Shown here: positions 27,544-36,077 of the stretch, piece by piece
How the letters are laid out: the number at the start of each line of letters is the position of its first letter
Position numbering within the stretch: position 1 is the first letter of the stretch
Assembly (NCBI GenBank): GCA_003133685.1
Contig: PKYQ01000023.1
Coordinates: 92,195 to 154,397 of the forward strand
Source of the DNA: Acidimicrobiaceae bacterium
GTDB lineage: Bacteria > Actinomycetota > Acidimicrobiia > Acidimicrobiales > RAAP-2
Length of the DNA stretch: 62,203 nt
Direction: 5' to 3'
Made by a program: the position numbers and the translations under genes
Notes under the pieces: generated by a model
Told to the model about the DNA's origin: nothing
What the model saw: only the letters and a program-made list of their open reading frames with translations
Databases searched by the model: none

Positions 27544-28878
27544 GTGAAGTCCCATTCAGTTCACGTCTGTCGTGAATGCGGCACGACGTCACCGCGGTGG
27601 AGCGGTCGTTGCTCGGGCTGTGGCGAATGGAACACCCTCGACGAAGAACGAACGGCATCCAAAGCCCGCGTCACCGCGACCGTCACGACGTCACTGCGCG
27701 ACGTGGCCGCGACGTCGGCCGCGGTGCACTCGACGGGCGTGGGTGAACTGGACCGCGTTCTGGGAGGCGGCTTCATCGCCGGCTCGACGACGTTGCTCTT
27801 CGGTGAACCGGGCGTCGGTAAGTCGACCCTCGCGCTCATGTCGCTTCGCGAGTTGGCCGCGTCCTCCACGACCGTTCTCCTGATCGCGGCCGAAGAGTCG
27901 GTCGCCCAGGTGGCCCAACGGGCCCGTCGCCTCGGCGAGGTCCCGATCGGTCTCGACGTCGCGGCGTCGACGAACGTCGACGCCGCCGAGCAACTCCTGC
28001 GCGAGCGTCGCCCGACACTATGCGTCATCGATTCGATCTCGGCGATGAGCGACGACGCGGTAAACAGCGTCGCGGGCTCGGTGCCGCAGATCCGTCACGT
28101 CGCTGAACGTCTGTGCTCGGTCGCCAAGGAGACCGGGGTCGCCTTATTGATCGTGGGCCACGTCACGAAGGATGGTGAACTGGCGGGACCGCGAGCCCTC
28201 GAGCATCTGGTCGATACCGTCATTCGAATCGATGGCGATCGAAACGGCTCGTTGCGACTCATTCGCGCGCTCAAGCACCGATTCGGAGCGACCGGCGAAG
28301 TCGGTCTTTTGGAAATGGTTCCTGACGGACTGCGCGAGATGCCCGACGCCACGATCTTGCGCGGACCGGACTTGAACGTGCCCGGCGTCGTCTTCACGGT
28401 CACGAATGACGGATCACGGTCGTTCGTGATCGAGATGCAGGCGCTGGTGGCGACTAGTTCGGGTTCGCCACGTCGCGTCGCCCATCAAGTCTCGTCGCAG
28501 CGTTTGGCACTCTTGCTCGCCGTCTTGGAATCGCGCTGCGCCATCGACACCAGTGATCTCGACGTCTTCGCCGCCACCGCCGGCGGACTGCCAGCCAACG
28601 AGCCGGGGGTCGACGTGGCACTCGCGTTGGCCGTCGCGTCGGCGACGCTGAACTTCGCGGTGCCGCGCACCTTGGCGGCGATGGGCGAGGTGGGCCTCGC
28701 CGGCGAACTCCGCGCCGTGACGGGCCTCACTCGTCGGGTCCGAGAGGCCCAACGCCTCGGTGCGACGAAGGCCGTGGTGCCCAGTGACGGGGACATCGAG
28801 GACGTGTCGGGCGTCGAGGTCATTCGCTGTCGAACGCTGGCTGAGGCCATTGAAATGGCCCAATCAGTCACGAATTGA
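27544..28878 (+). CDS. radA: DNA repair protein RadA
   Basis: This 444-residue protein promotes branch migration in recombination. It has an N-terminal zinc finger (Cys9, Cys12, Cys23, Cys26), a RecA-like core with Walker A GEPGVGKST (about 87-95), and a C-terminal Lon-protease-like domain (GVDVALALAVASA). The RadA-specific motif normally written KNRFG reads KHRFG here (in RALKHRFGATGEVG). It starts at GTG 27544. clpC upstream and carD downstream are typical actinobacterial neighbours. Confidence 0.93.
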   Translation: MKSHSVHVCRECGTTSPRWSGRCSGCGEWNTLDEERTASKARVTATVTTSLRDVAATSAAVHSTGVGELDRVLGGGFIAGSTTLLFGEPGVGKSTLALMSLRELAASSTTVLLIAAEESVAQVAQRARRLGEVPIGLDVAASTNVDAAEQLLRERRPTLCVIDSISAMSDDAVNSVAGSVPQIRHVAERLCSVAKETGVALLIVGHVTKDGELAGPRALEHLVDTVIRIDGDRNGSLRLIRALKHRFGATGEVGLLEMVPDGLREMPDATILRGPDLNVPGVVFTVTNDGSRSFVIEMQALVATSSGSPRRVAHQVSSQRLALLLAVLESRCAIDTSDLDVFAATAGGLPANEPGVDVALALAVASATLNFAVPRTLAAMGEVGLAGELRAVTGLTRRVREAQRLGATKAVVPSDGDIEDVSGVEVIRCRTLAEAIEMAQSVTN

Positions 28879-28886
28879 CCATTGTC

Positions 28887-28895
28887 TGGTAGAAT
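28887..28895 (+). promoter_or_regulatory. Predicted extended -10 promoter element upstream of carD
   Basis: TGGTAGAAT lies just after the radA stop, a TGn extended -10 with TAGAAT at 28890-28895, about 55 nt before the carD ATG. No matching -35 is evident, as extended -10 promoters do not need one. It would let carD be transcribed apart from radA. Confidence 0.45.
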
Positions 28896-28949
28896 AATTA
28901 ATCCCCCTAACGCCTTTCAGGCAGATTTTCATTGAGGAGAACCCCGTTT

Positions 28950-29438
28950 ATGACTGTTCGCAAGTACAAAAAGGGCGATCGTCTCGTCTACCCCCACCAC
29001 GGCGCCTGCACGGTGGAAAAAATCGAGAAAATGACCGCTTTTGACGTGAAACAGGACTACTTGAAGCTCAAAGTCGCCTACACCGACCTCGTGTTGATGG
29101 TTCCGGTCGCCAATGCCGAGTCGGTCGGCCTTCGCGACGTCATCAACGACGAAGAGGTCGAAGAGGTCTTCGCGGTGCTTCGCAAGAAGGAAGCCCGTAT
29201 GCCGACAAACTGGTCGCGACGCTTCAAGAACCACTCGGAGAAGCTTCGTTCGGGTGACATCTACCAGGTCGCCGAAGTCGTGCGAAACCTCTCGATCCGC
29301 GACAAGGACAAGGGACTGTCGGCCGGTGAGAAGCGCATGCTGACGCGCGCGCGCCAAATCCTCGTCTCAGAGCTGACGTTCGCGTTGAACGTGGACACGG
29401 AAGCGGCTGAAGAAAAGCTCGCCTCGGTCCTTCCGTAG
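28950..29438 (+). CDS. carD: CarD-family transcriptional regulator
   Basis: This 162-residue protein has an N-terminal Tudor-like RNA polymerase interaction domain (YKKGDRLVYPHHGACTVEKIEK) and a helical C-terminal DNA-binding domain. CarD binds the RNA polymerase beta subunit and stabilises open complexes at rRNA and many other promoters in actinobacteria. I chose ATG 28950 (MTVRKYKKGD) because a GAGGAGA Shine-Dalgarno lies at 28934-28940; the open frame extends a few codons further to a TTG. carD-ispD-ispF is the same order as in mycobacteria. Confidence 0.95.
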   Translation: MTVRKYKKGDRLVYPHHGACTVEKIEKMTAFDVKQDYLKLKVAYTDLVLMVPVANAESVGLRDVINDEEVEEVFAVLRKKEARMPTNWSRRFKNHSEKLRSGDIYQVAEVVRNLSIRDKDKGLSAGEKRMLTRARQILVSELTFALNVDTEAAEEKLASVLP

Positions 29439-29440
29439 TC

Positions 29441-30082
29441 ATGTCGGTCGCGGCCGTGATCGTCGCCGCCGGTCAGGGCCAGCGCTACGGCGGAGCGAAA
29501 CAGTTCGCCGTCATGAATCACGACACCGTCACGACCCACAGCGTCCGGGCAGCCCGATCCGTGGCCGAACGCGTCGTGCTCGTCGTGCCCGCCCACTATC
29601 AAGGTAACGGCGAGGGCGCCGACGTGGTCGTCGTCGGCGGCCCGACTCGCGCGGCCTCGGTGCGCGCCGGCCTCGAAGAGTGCGGTGACGCCAACGTAAT
29701 CGTCGTGCACGACGCCGCACGACCCTTGGCGACGCCGTCTCTTTTTGCCTTGGTCGTCGAGGCGGTTCTGGCGGGCGCCGACGGTGCGGTTCCGGGGTTG
29801 CCGATTTCGGACACCGTGAAACGAATCCGACGCGAGGGCAATTCCACCGTGGTCGACGGGACCGAGGCGCGCGACGAACTCATCACCGTGCAGACACCCC
29901 AGGCGTTCGCTCACGACGTGTTAATCCGCGCCCACGCCAGCGGCGACGACGCCACCGACGACGCCACGCTCGTGGAAGCGTTGGGCGGTCGGGTCGTCGT
30001 TGTTCCGGGAGAACTGGACAACGTGAAGATCACCGTGCCGGGCGACCTCGCGAAGGCCTTGTCGATAGCGTCACGTCGATGA
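29441..30082 (+). CDS. ispD: 2-C-methyl-D-erythritol 4-phosphate cytidylyltransferase
   Basis: This 213-residue enzyme is the third step of the MEP isoprenoid pathway. It has the nucleotide-binding signature VAAVIVAAGQGQRYGGAKQF, and the family motif VVHDAARPLATPSLF, followed by VPGLPISDTVKRI. It begins 2 nt after carD, and its end overlaps ispF by 4 nt (ATGA). Products feed the polyprenyl synthase encoded on the opposite strand nearby. Confidence 0.95.
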   Translation: MSVAAVIVAAGQGQRYGGAKQFAVMNHDTVTTHSVRAARSVAERVVLVVPAHYQGNGEGADVVVVGGPTRAASVRAGLEECGDANVIVVHDAARPLATPSLFALVVEAVLAGADGAVPGLPISDTVKRIRREGNSTVVDGTEARDELITVQTPQAFAHDVLIRAHASGDDATDDATLVEALGGRVVVVPGELDNVKITVPGDLAKALSIASRR

Positions 30083-30552
30083 GAATCGGTCACGGACTCG
30101 ACGTGCACCGCGTGAGTGACGACCCGTCGCGTTCGCTCTGGCTCGGTCTCGTTGAGATTCTGGACGCGCCGGGACTGGTTGGCCACTCCGACGCCGACGT
30201 CGCGACGCACGCGCTCTGCGACGCCCTGCTCGGGGCGGCCAATCTCGGCGACCTGGGACGACACTTTCCCGACACGGATCCGCAGTTCGAGGGTTCGTCG
30301 TCCCGTCGGCTCCTTGAAGAGACCGTGGCTCTCGTTCGCGCGACGGGCCTGCGCACGATCTCGGCCGACCTCACGATCATTGCCGAACGTCCCAAACTGT
30401 CCAGTTACATGTCGCGCATGTCCGACGAACTCTCCGCGGTCGTGGGCGCACTCGTCACGGTGAAGGCGACGACCGCCGAAGGACTCGGCGCCCTCGGTCG
30501 TGTCGAAGGCATCGGCGCGAGCGCGGTCGCGCTGTTGGAAGATTTGTCGTGA
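30079..30552 (+). CDS. ispF: 2-C-methyl-D-erythritol 2,4-cyclodiphosphate synthase
   Basis: This 157-residue enzyme is the fifth step of the MEP pathway. Metal-binding Asp8 and His10 lie in GHGLDVHRV, and the substrate loop HSDADVATHALCDALLGAANLGDLG and HFPDTDP are typical. The C-terminal KATTAEGLGALGRVEGIGA motif is intact. It overlaps ispD and rlmB by 4 nt on each side. Confidence 0.95.
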   Translation: MRIGHGLDVHRVSDDPSRSLWLGLVEILDAPGLVGHSDADVATHALCDALLGAANLGDLGRHFPDTDPQFEGSSSRRLLEETVALVRATGLRTISADLTIIAERPKLSSYMSRMSDELSAVVGALVTVKATTAEGLGALGRVEGIGASAVALLEDLS

Positions 30553-31412
30553 GTCCGCGTCCCGCCCCTCGAAAAGGTCCGCCCGGGCGATCGCCGCGCC
30601 AAGGTGGTCGCCCTATGACCGGCGGTCAGGTCGGTGGTCCGAGACGCGCGCCGAGTGGACGGGAGAAAGAGGGCCTCGGTGGCGAGCAAGTGGAGGGTCG
30701 TCACGCCGTGCTCGAACTCCTCAAGGCGCGTCGTCGTCAAATCCAAAAGATCTACGTTGCAGACGCCCAAGACGCCAGCGAAACACTCGACGCCATCGAG
30801 TTCGAGGCGCAGCGCCAGCGCGTACCGGTCCAGGTCATCTCGATGGCCCGTCTCGATCGTGAAGCGCGCACCGAAGGACATCAGGGCGTCATGGCCATCG
30901 CCGCCCGACTCGAGACCGTGAGTCTCGACGAGCTTCTCGAGCACCGGCACCCGTTTTTGCTGATCTGTGACGGCGTGACCGATCCGCGCAATCTGGGCGC
31001 CATGTTGCGCAGCGCCGACGGCGCGGGCGTGACCGGCGTCGTCGTGCCGCGACATCGATCAGCGCGGATCTCTCCGTCGGTCACCAAGACCGCCGCTGGC
31101 GCGATCGAATACCTCACCTTCTGCGACGTCGGCGGCGTACCGGCGGCCCTCGACGTGCTCAACAAGGCCGGCGTGCTGACGGTCGGCCTGGCCGGTGAGT
31201 CGCGCGAGTCGATCTACGACCTTGATCTGGGAACCACGCCGGTCGCCCTCGTCGTCGGGGGAGAAGAAAAAGGACTTTCCGTGTTGACGCGCAAGCGATG
31301 CGCGGCCGTTGTGTCGATACCCCAGTTGGGCAAGATCAGTTCGTTGAACGCCGGCGTCGCCGTGTCGGTGGCAGCTTTTGAGGTCGCGCGTCAGCGAAGT
31401 CGACGTTCGTGA
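30549..31412 (+). CDS. rlmB: 23S rRNA 2'-O-ribose methyltransferase, RlmB/TrmH (SpoU) family
   Basis: This 287-residue SPOUT methyltransferase has an N-terminal Arg/Gly/Pro-rich extension (about 1-50), an L30e-like substrate-binding domain (EGRHAVLELLKARRRQIQKIYV), and a trefoil-knot catalytic domain with motifs DGVTDPRNLGAMLRSADGAG, VGGEEKGLS and SLNAGVAVSVAAFE. It methylates a ribose in 23S rRNA (Gm2251 in E. coli). Its position after ispF, in place of cysS plus rlmB, is a shortened version of the mycobacterial order. Confidence 0.9.
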   Translation: MSPRPAPRKGPPGRSPRQGGRPMTGGQVGGPRRAPSGREKEGLGGEQVEGRHAVLELLKARRRQIQKIYVADAQDASETLDAIEFEAQRQRVPVQVISMARLDREARTEGHQGVMAIAARLETVSLDELLEHRHPFLLICDGVTDPRNLGAMLRSADGAGVTGVVVPRHRSARISPSVTKTAAGAIEYLTFCDVGGVPAALDVLNKAGVLTVGLAGESRESIYDLDLGTTPVALVVGGEEKGLSVLTRKRCAAVVSIPQLGKISSLNAGVAVSVAAFEVARQRSRRS

Positions 31413-31682
31413 CGAGATTCGATTAGGGACTTCGTACCCTACGAAATGCGAACGCGCGATGTCTAGTCTTGCGAGGCAAGGGAAAGACTGCAGCAGGATT
31501 TAATCGTCCCTGATTTTCATCTTGGAGACGTCGCCAACCGTTTCGAACCTATGTTTGCTCGTCGGTGTGGTGGCTGCGGGAACAACGCTCGTTCGTTTAA
31601 GAGCGGCCATCTCCTATGAAGGACGTCCCATGCACATTTTGTCCGACAGTGAATTCCTCACGATCTTCGACCGGTTGTGGTC

Positions 31683-33089
31683 ATGACTTTTGTACATTCT
31701 CCGCGAGTCAGTTCAGTTGTGAGGACCGCAAGCGTTCTTTTTCTTGTCTTAACGTCGTTCGCCATCTCAGCTCCTGCGCACGCGTTTCCCGAAGTTCACA
31801 CCGTGACATTCTTCGAAAACGTAAATGCATCGGACCCAGTGTCAGCGCTCGAGACGGCGAATGCACCTCAGCCCCTGACTCTTATTCAGAACCTGGACCC
31901 GAGTTTTTCAGATCCGGGCTACACATTTGTAGGTTGGAATACATCTATAAATGACAGCGGTACGTCTTATGCGGACGGGTCAACATATTCGTTCAATGCG
32001 GACGTTGGTCTTTATGCTCAATGGTTGCCGATTGCGGTGGTTCACGACGTGACTTTCTTCGAAAACGCAAATGCAACTGATTCGACGACCGCGATGCAGG
32101 CGGCAGGTACACCACAAAATTTGACGCTCATCCAAAATCTAAATCCAGGCTTTTCAAACGCTGGTTACGCATTCGCCGGTTGGAATACATCGGCAAATGG
32201 AAGCGGTAAGTCGTACGCGGACGGGTCAACATATTCGTTCAACGCGGACGTTGGACTTTACGCTCAATGGTTGCCGACCCCAGTGGTTCACAACGTGACT
32301 TTCTTCGAAAACGCAAATGCAACTGATTCAGTCAGTTCGACAATGAAGGAAACCGTGGCGACTCCGTTTACCCTCTTTGTAAATATCCAACCAGCGTTTG
32401 TCAACGGCTCCCATAAGTTCTCTGGATGGAATACCTCCCGTGACGGAACTGGCACGTCTTACTCTGATGGATCTCAGTTCTCTTTTCAATCGGACCTGGT
32501 CTTATTCGCACAGTGGACTCTGACCTTGGTCGACACTTATTCATTCAGTGCGAATGGCGGTAGCGGAACGATTAGTTCAATTAGTGGCCCGCCCGGATCA
32601 AATTTTGTCGTACCGGGTCAAACGGGTTTGATTCGAGCCGGATTCGTTCTGACCGATTGGAACACGAGCGCGAACGGATCAGGAACGAAGTACCTCGTGG
32701 GAGAGAATGTGACGATTGCAGGATCGGCTCTTCTTTTCGCACAATGGAGCGGCCATGGGCTCGCGACTTTGTTCGGGGCAATAGGAACATTCAAGAACGG
32801 TTCCTCTTCTCTGTCGGCTGCCTTGAAGAGTCAAATCAATCGGGTCGCATTAACTATTAGGTCGAGGAAGTACCTCAAAGTCGATCTCTTTGGGTACACC
32901 GCGACAACCGGATTGAACTCTTTGAACTTATCGCTAAGTCGAAATCGAGCCATCAACGTAGGGACCTATCTCCGCAACCGACTGCGTGCTCTCAAGGTGC
33001 AGGGCGTCAGCATTTCGTCGTCCGGACAAGGATCGATTGCGGGCCAGTCGAGCAACGCATACTCGAGGGTTGAAGTCTTCGGAGTCTGA
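31683..33089 (+). CDS. Secreted surface protein with Listeria-Bacteroides (InlB-type) repeats and OmpA-like C-terminus
   Basis: This is a 468-residue exported protein. A signal peptide ends near AHAF (about residue 35). Three tandem 82-residue units follow, each opening with VTFFENxNA and closing with SYADGSTYSFNADVGLYAQWL or a variant, plus a diverged fourth unit (SFSANGGSGTI to LLFAQWS); these fit the InlB B-repeat family of secreted adhesins. The last about 100 residues (LSLSRNRAINVGTYLRNRL, SSGQGS) resemble an OmpA-like peptidoglycan-binding domain. Two neighbouring repeat units are almost identical at DNA level. Base composition is clearly more AT-rich than the neighbours, suggesting acquisition. 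ATG 31683 is chosen; GTG 31677 is possible. Confidence 0.75.
   Translation: MTFVHSPRVSSVVRTASVLFLVLTSFAISAPAHAFPEVHTVTFFENVNASDPVSALETANAPQPLTLIQNLDPSFSDPGYTFVGWNTSINDSGTSYADGSTYSFNADVGLYAQWLPIAVVHDVTFFENANATDSTTAMQAAGTPQNLTLIQNLNPGFSNAGYAFAGWNTSANGSGKSYADGSTYSFNADVGLYAQWLPTPVVHNVTFFENANATDSVSSTMKETVATPFTLFVNIQPAFVNGSHKFSGWNTSRDGTGTSYSDGSQFSFQSDLVLFAQWTLTLVDTYSFSANGGSGTISSISGPPGSNFVVPGQTGLIRAGFVLTDWNTSANGSGTKYLVGENVTIAGSALLFAQWSGHGLATLFGAIGTFKNGSSSLSAALKSQINRVALTIRSRKYLKVDLFGYTATTGLNSLNLSLSRNRAINVGTYLRNRLRALKVQGVSISSSGQGSIAGQSSNAYSRVEVFGV
31971..32330 (+). repeat. 246-bp internal tandem duplication in the surface protein gene
   Basis: Stretches starting at 31971 and 32217 (GCGGACGGGTCAACATATTC onwards) and at 32049 and 32295 (GTGACTTTCTTCGAAAACGC onwards) match with few differences at a period of 246 bp, which equals the 82-residue protein repeat. 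The near-identity implies recent duplication or gene conversion. Confidence 0.8.
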
Positions 33090-33229
33090 TCCGCATCATG
33101 TTCTGTTTCGCCGAGAGTCGTGGTCCGAGGCAGTATCAAACTGCTGAATCGTGACCACGCTTCTTTGGCGATGGGACTGAGCCACTCGATCGATACTTGG
33201 TCGTTCGAGAATGTCGCCATTTTTTTGGG

Positions 33230-33303
33230 AGCCGGTGGAGGGATTCGAACCCACGACCTGACGATTACAAATCGCCTGCGCTACCAGACTGCGCCACACC
33301 GGC
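33230..33303 (-). tRNA. tRNA-Thr (anticodon TGT)
   Basis: On the reverse strand the acceptor stem GCCGGTG pairs with CACCGGC, the D-arm is GCGCAGTCTGGTAGCGC, and anticodon stem GGCGA/TCGTC holds loop TTTGTAA, giving anticodon TGT (reads ACA). The T-arm is GTGGGTTCGAATCCCTC with one mismatch. The sequence after the discriminator T is CCC, so the CCA end is not encoded. Confidence 0.95.
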
Positions 33304-33358
33304 TTGGAAGTCCAAGGTTAGTGAAATTCGTCTGGCCTCAATATGTAGGCTGAGACGA

Positions 33359-33868
33359 ATGAGTGAATCATCCCAGCCTCACCACAGCGCCAGTCCGCCG
33401 GGCTCTCACTACCAGCCCGCCCTGAGTGTGGTGTTGATCATCGTTGTCCTATTCGTTGCCGCTGCCTTCCTCATGCTTCGATACGTGAATCCTGCGTCGA
33501 GCTCAAGTTCGTCGACGACGTTGCCTCCTTCGGAAACGACGACGACACTTCATCACCACACGGTGCCCAAGTCATCCGTCCGGGTGCAGGTGGCAAACGG
33601 CACGAACGTTCCAAATTTGGCTCGTGGGTACTCGCAAGAGTTATTGACACAGGGGTGGAACACGCTTCCCGGCGTCAACGGTCCCAAAGGGAAACCGACC
33701 GTCGTATATTTCAATCCCGGTTTCAAGTGGGCCGCGATTCAGATCGCGGACAAGATTCACGCCGGTCTTCACTCGGTTCAAGCGCTCAACGGCCAACGTC
33801 CTGTGCCTGGTGCGTCGAGTGATGACGTCATTGTCATTCTCGGACACAACTCCGCCAACAAGGGTTGA
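33359..33868 (+). CDS. Membrane-anchored LytR_C domain protein
   Basis: This 169-residue protein has a cytoplasmic N-terminus, one transmembrane helix (SVVLIIVVLFVAAAFLMLRY), a Ser/Thr-rich linker (SSSSSSTTLPPSETTTTLHHH) and an extracytoplasmic LytR C-terminal domain (VRVQVANGTNVPNLARGYSQ). LytR_C domains occur alone or at the end of LytR-CpsA-Psr wall-polymer ligases; their exact role is not settled. ATG 33359 is chosen although the frame is open upstream through the tRNA. It ends adjacent to the convergent glycosyltransferase gene. Confidence 0.75.
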   Translation: MSESSQPHHSASPPGSHYQPALSVVLIIVVLFVAAAFLMLRYVNPASSSSSSTTLPPSETTTTLHHHTVPKSSVRVQVANGTNVPNLARGYSQELLTQGWNTLPGVNGPKGKPTVVYFNPGFKWAAIQIADKIHAGLHSVQALNGQRPVPGASSDDVIVILGHNSANKG

Positions 33869-34645
33869 TTACGCCTGCGGCGGCAGGTGCACCGAGTAGC
33901 GCTTAAGCGCTGCGCGCAATACGTCCATCGACATCGGTCGCAACTCTTCGAGAGGTCGATTGCGATGGCGCCGAACACCGAGATCAACTTGCGCCAAACT
34001 CCGTACACCGAATTGCCGAGCAATGTCGATCAAGAGAGCGATCTCAACGCCGTAGGCCTTCTCCAATGTGATGGCGTCGAACGCCTTGCGTCGTCCGGCG
34101 GTCTCACCGGCGAGCGGCTGACGGATTTCGCCGAGTCCGGGGTAGAGCAAGGAAAGAATTGGGCGCGCGACGAGCTCGTTCACGCGACCGCCGCCGGTCG
34201 GCATGTTGTGGAGGGGCCGCTCGTAATACCCCTTCACTAATTGGGTTTCCGAGCGCTCGAGGAGCGGCTGGATGAGGCGGGCCACGAACTCCGGGGTGGT
34301 ATTGACGACGTCGGCGTCGAGGAAGACGACTAACTCCGATGTCGTCGCAGTGAGTCCGGCGCGCATCGCTTGACCCTTGCCACTGGGACCATCCAATCGA
34401 ATCACGCGCGCTCCGTGGTGGTCCGCGACGGTGGACGTGTCGTCGTCCGAGTTGTCGTTCACGACGACCAGTTCGTCGACCAGCTCGCGGTGCGCGACGG
34501 CGGCGTCGAGGACCGCACCAACGGTCGCCGATTCATTGCGGGCCGGAACGATGACCGCGACGGTGGTTTGGGACTTCAGGCTGGTAACGCGCTCGAGACT
34601 GAACTCATCGCGATTTAGCGTCCACGGGACGTCTGGGCTGCTCAC
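33869..34645 (-). CDS. gpgS: GT-A family 2 glycosyltransferase, glucosyl-3-phosphoglycerate synthase-like
   Basis: This 258-residue GT-A enzyme has AVIVPARNESATVG (UDP-sugar site) and DADV (the DxD metal site). The stretch GGGRVNELVARPILSLLYPGL then IRQPLAGETAGRR, plus YGVEIALLIDIARQFG, is the GpgS pattern. GpgS makes glucosyl-3-phosphoglycerate, the precursor of glucosylglycerate and mycobacterial methylglucose lipopolysaccharide. It is shorter than mycobacterial GpgS (about 320 residues), lacking part of the N-terminus. A mannosyl-specific relative is the alternative. Confidence 0.75.
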   Translation of the reverse strand: MSSPDVPWTLNRDEFSLERVTSLKSQTTVAVIVPARNESATVGAVLDAAVAHRELVDELVVVNDNSDDDTSTVADHHGARVIRLDGPSGKGQAMRAGLTATTSELVVFLDADVVNTTPEFVARLIQPLLERSETQLVKGYYERPLHNMPTGGGRVNELVARPILSLLYPGLGEIRQPLAGETAGRRKAFDAITLEKAYGVEIALLIDIARQFGVRSLAQVDLGVRRHRNRPLEELRPMSMDVLRAALKRYSVHLPPQA

Positions 34646-34760
34646 CCGTAAGAGAATACGGGTTGAGCCGGGGGTCCGAACTTGACAGGGGCTGAACCGT
34701 CGGCGAGAATTGAAGGGTCATCAAGAGCGACTGAGGGACGGCCCCGTTGAAGTCGCGACA

Positions 34761-34800
34761 ACCAGTGTGATACTCGAGCAACCCGCTCATCACACCAGGT
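34761..34800 (+). promoter_or_regulatory. Structured hairpin in the thrC leader
   Basis: GTGTGAT (34765-34771) pairs with ATCACAC (34789-34795), and inside it GAGC (34776-34779) pairs with GCTC (34785-34788) around loop AACCC, leaving a 4-nt bulge on the 5' side. Outer ACC/GGT pairs may extend it. No U-run follows, so it is not a simple terminator. It ends 29 nt before the thrC ATG. Confidence 0.4.
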
Positions 34801-34829
34801 GCCAAAGGCCGAACGATGAAAAGGGAGTT

Positions 34830-36077
34830 ATGAGTTTCGCTACAGGTCTTTTATGTCGAGAGTGCGGTGCCACCTATCCCAGTGAGGCGCGGTACTCGTG
34901 TGATTTCTGCTTTGGTCCCCTCGAGGTCGATTACGACCTCGAGGCGGCCCGCGGTGTCCTCACGCGCGAGTCAATCGCGAGTGGTCCGAATTCCATTTGG
35001 CGCTACGGCGCGCTGTTGCCGGATCCCGGTGTCGAACCGGTTGATCTCGGCGCCGGCTGGACGCCACTTCGCCGCTCCACTCGTCTCGCCGAAGTGCTCG
35101 GCGTGCGCGAACTTTGGCTGAAGGACGACACCCGTAATCCCACCGGCTCGTTCAAGGACCGCGTCGTGTCGGTCGCGCTCTCGAGCGCGCGCCGCCTGGG
35201 ATTCACCACGGCGGCCTGTGCGTCAACGGGCAACCTCGCGACGTCGGTCGCGGCCCACGCCGCGTCGATCGGTTGGCCGAGCGTGACGATCATCCCGGCC
35301 GACTTAGAGAAATCCAAGATCGCGATGGCGGCAATCTTCGGAGGTACGGTGCTCGGCGTTGAGGGTAACTACGACGACGTCAATCGTCTGTGCGTCGAGT
35401 TGGTGGCCGAGCACGGTGACTGGGCCTTCTTGAACGTGAACCTTCGCCCGTATTACGCCGAAGGATCCAAGACGTTGTCCTTCGAGATCTGCGAACAACT
35501 CGGCTGGCGTACACCCGATCAAGTGGTCGTGCCGCTCGCGTCAGGCAGTCAATTCACGAAGGTCGCCAAGGGGTTCAAGCAGTTCATCGAACTCGGTCTC
35601 GTCGACGGGTCCGCACCCGTACTGTTCGGTGCCCAGGCGACCGGTTGTTCGCCGATAGCGAGCGCGTTCGCCTCAGGTGCCGACGTCGTCACGCCGCAAC
35701 GCCCCAACACGATCGCGCGCTCGCTCGCGATCGGCAATCCGGCCGACGGCCCGTACGTGCTCGACGAACTTCGCGCCCACGGCGGCGACTGTGGCTCCGT
35801 GCCGGATTCCGAGATTCTCGAATGCATCGGACTGCTGGCCGAGACCGAAGGCATCTTCGCCGAAACGGCCGGCGGCGTCACGATCGCTTCGTTACGCCAG
35901 ATGATCAACCGCGGCACGATCGACCGTGACAAATCGATCGTCGCGATCATCTCGGGTCACGGTCTCAAGACGCTCGACGCCATAGTCGATACCGCGACCG
36001 TGAGCTCGACGATCACCCCGTCGCTCGAGGCGGCCGAAGAGGCGCTGCGCTTTCACCAACTGGTGGCCGCGTCATGA
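34830..36077 (+). CDS. thrC: Threonine synthase (fold-type II PLP enzyme)
   Basis: This 415-residue PLP enzyme converts O-phosphohomoserine to threonine. The N-terminal zinc-ribbon-like pairs (Cys9/Cys12, Cys24/Cys27) are typical of this ThrC subgroup. The PLP lysine is Lys109 in NPTGSFKDR, and the phosphate loop appears as PLASGSQFTK. ATG 34830 follows AAGGGAG at 34821-34827. The stop overlaps a MoaD/ThiS-like gene by 4 nt, so the product could also act as a sulfur-carrier-dependent beta/gamma-replacement enzyme; threonine synthase remains the best call. Confidence 0.88.
   Translation: MSFATGLLCRECGATYPSEARYSCDFCFGPLEVDYDLEAARGVLTRESIASGPNSIWRYGALLPDPGVEPVDLGAGWTPLRRSTRLAEVLGVRELWLKDDTRNPTGSFKDRVVSVALSSARRLGFTTAACASTGNLATSVAAHAASIGWPSVTIIPADLEKSKIAMAAIFGGTVLGVEGNYDDVNRLCVELVAEHGDWAFLNVNLRPYYAEGSKTLSFEICEQLGWRTPDQVVVPLASGSQFTKVAKGFKQFIELGLVDGSAPVLFGAQATGCSPIASAFASGADVVTPQRPNTIARSLAIGNPADGPYVLDELRAHGGDCGSVPDSEILECIGLLAETEGIFAETAGGVTIASLRQMINRGTIDRDKSIVAIISGHGLKTLDAIVDTATVSSTITPSLEAAEEALRFHQLVAAS

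Noticed and set aside
33220-33229. T-run before tRNA-Thr(TGT) as a terminator
   Set aside because: The run is on the plus strand without a preceding GC-rich stem, while the tRNA is on the minus strand.
34646-34829. T-box riboswitch before thrC
   Set aside because: No T-box consensus sequence, specifier loop or terminator/antiterminator pair could be found.
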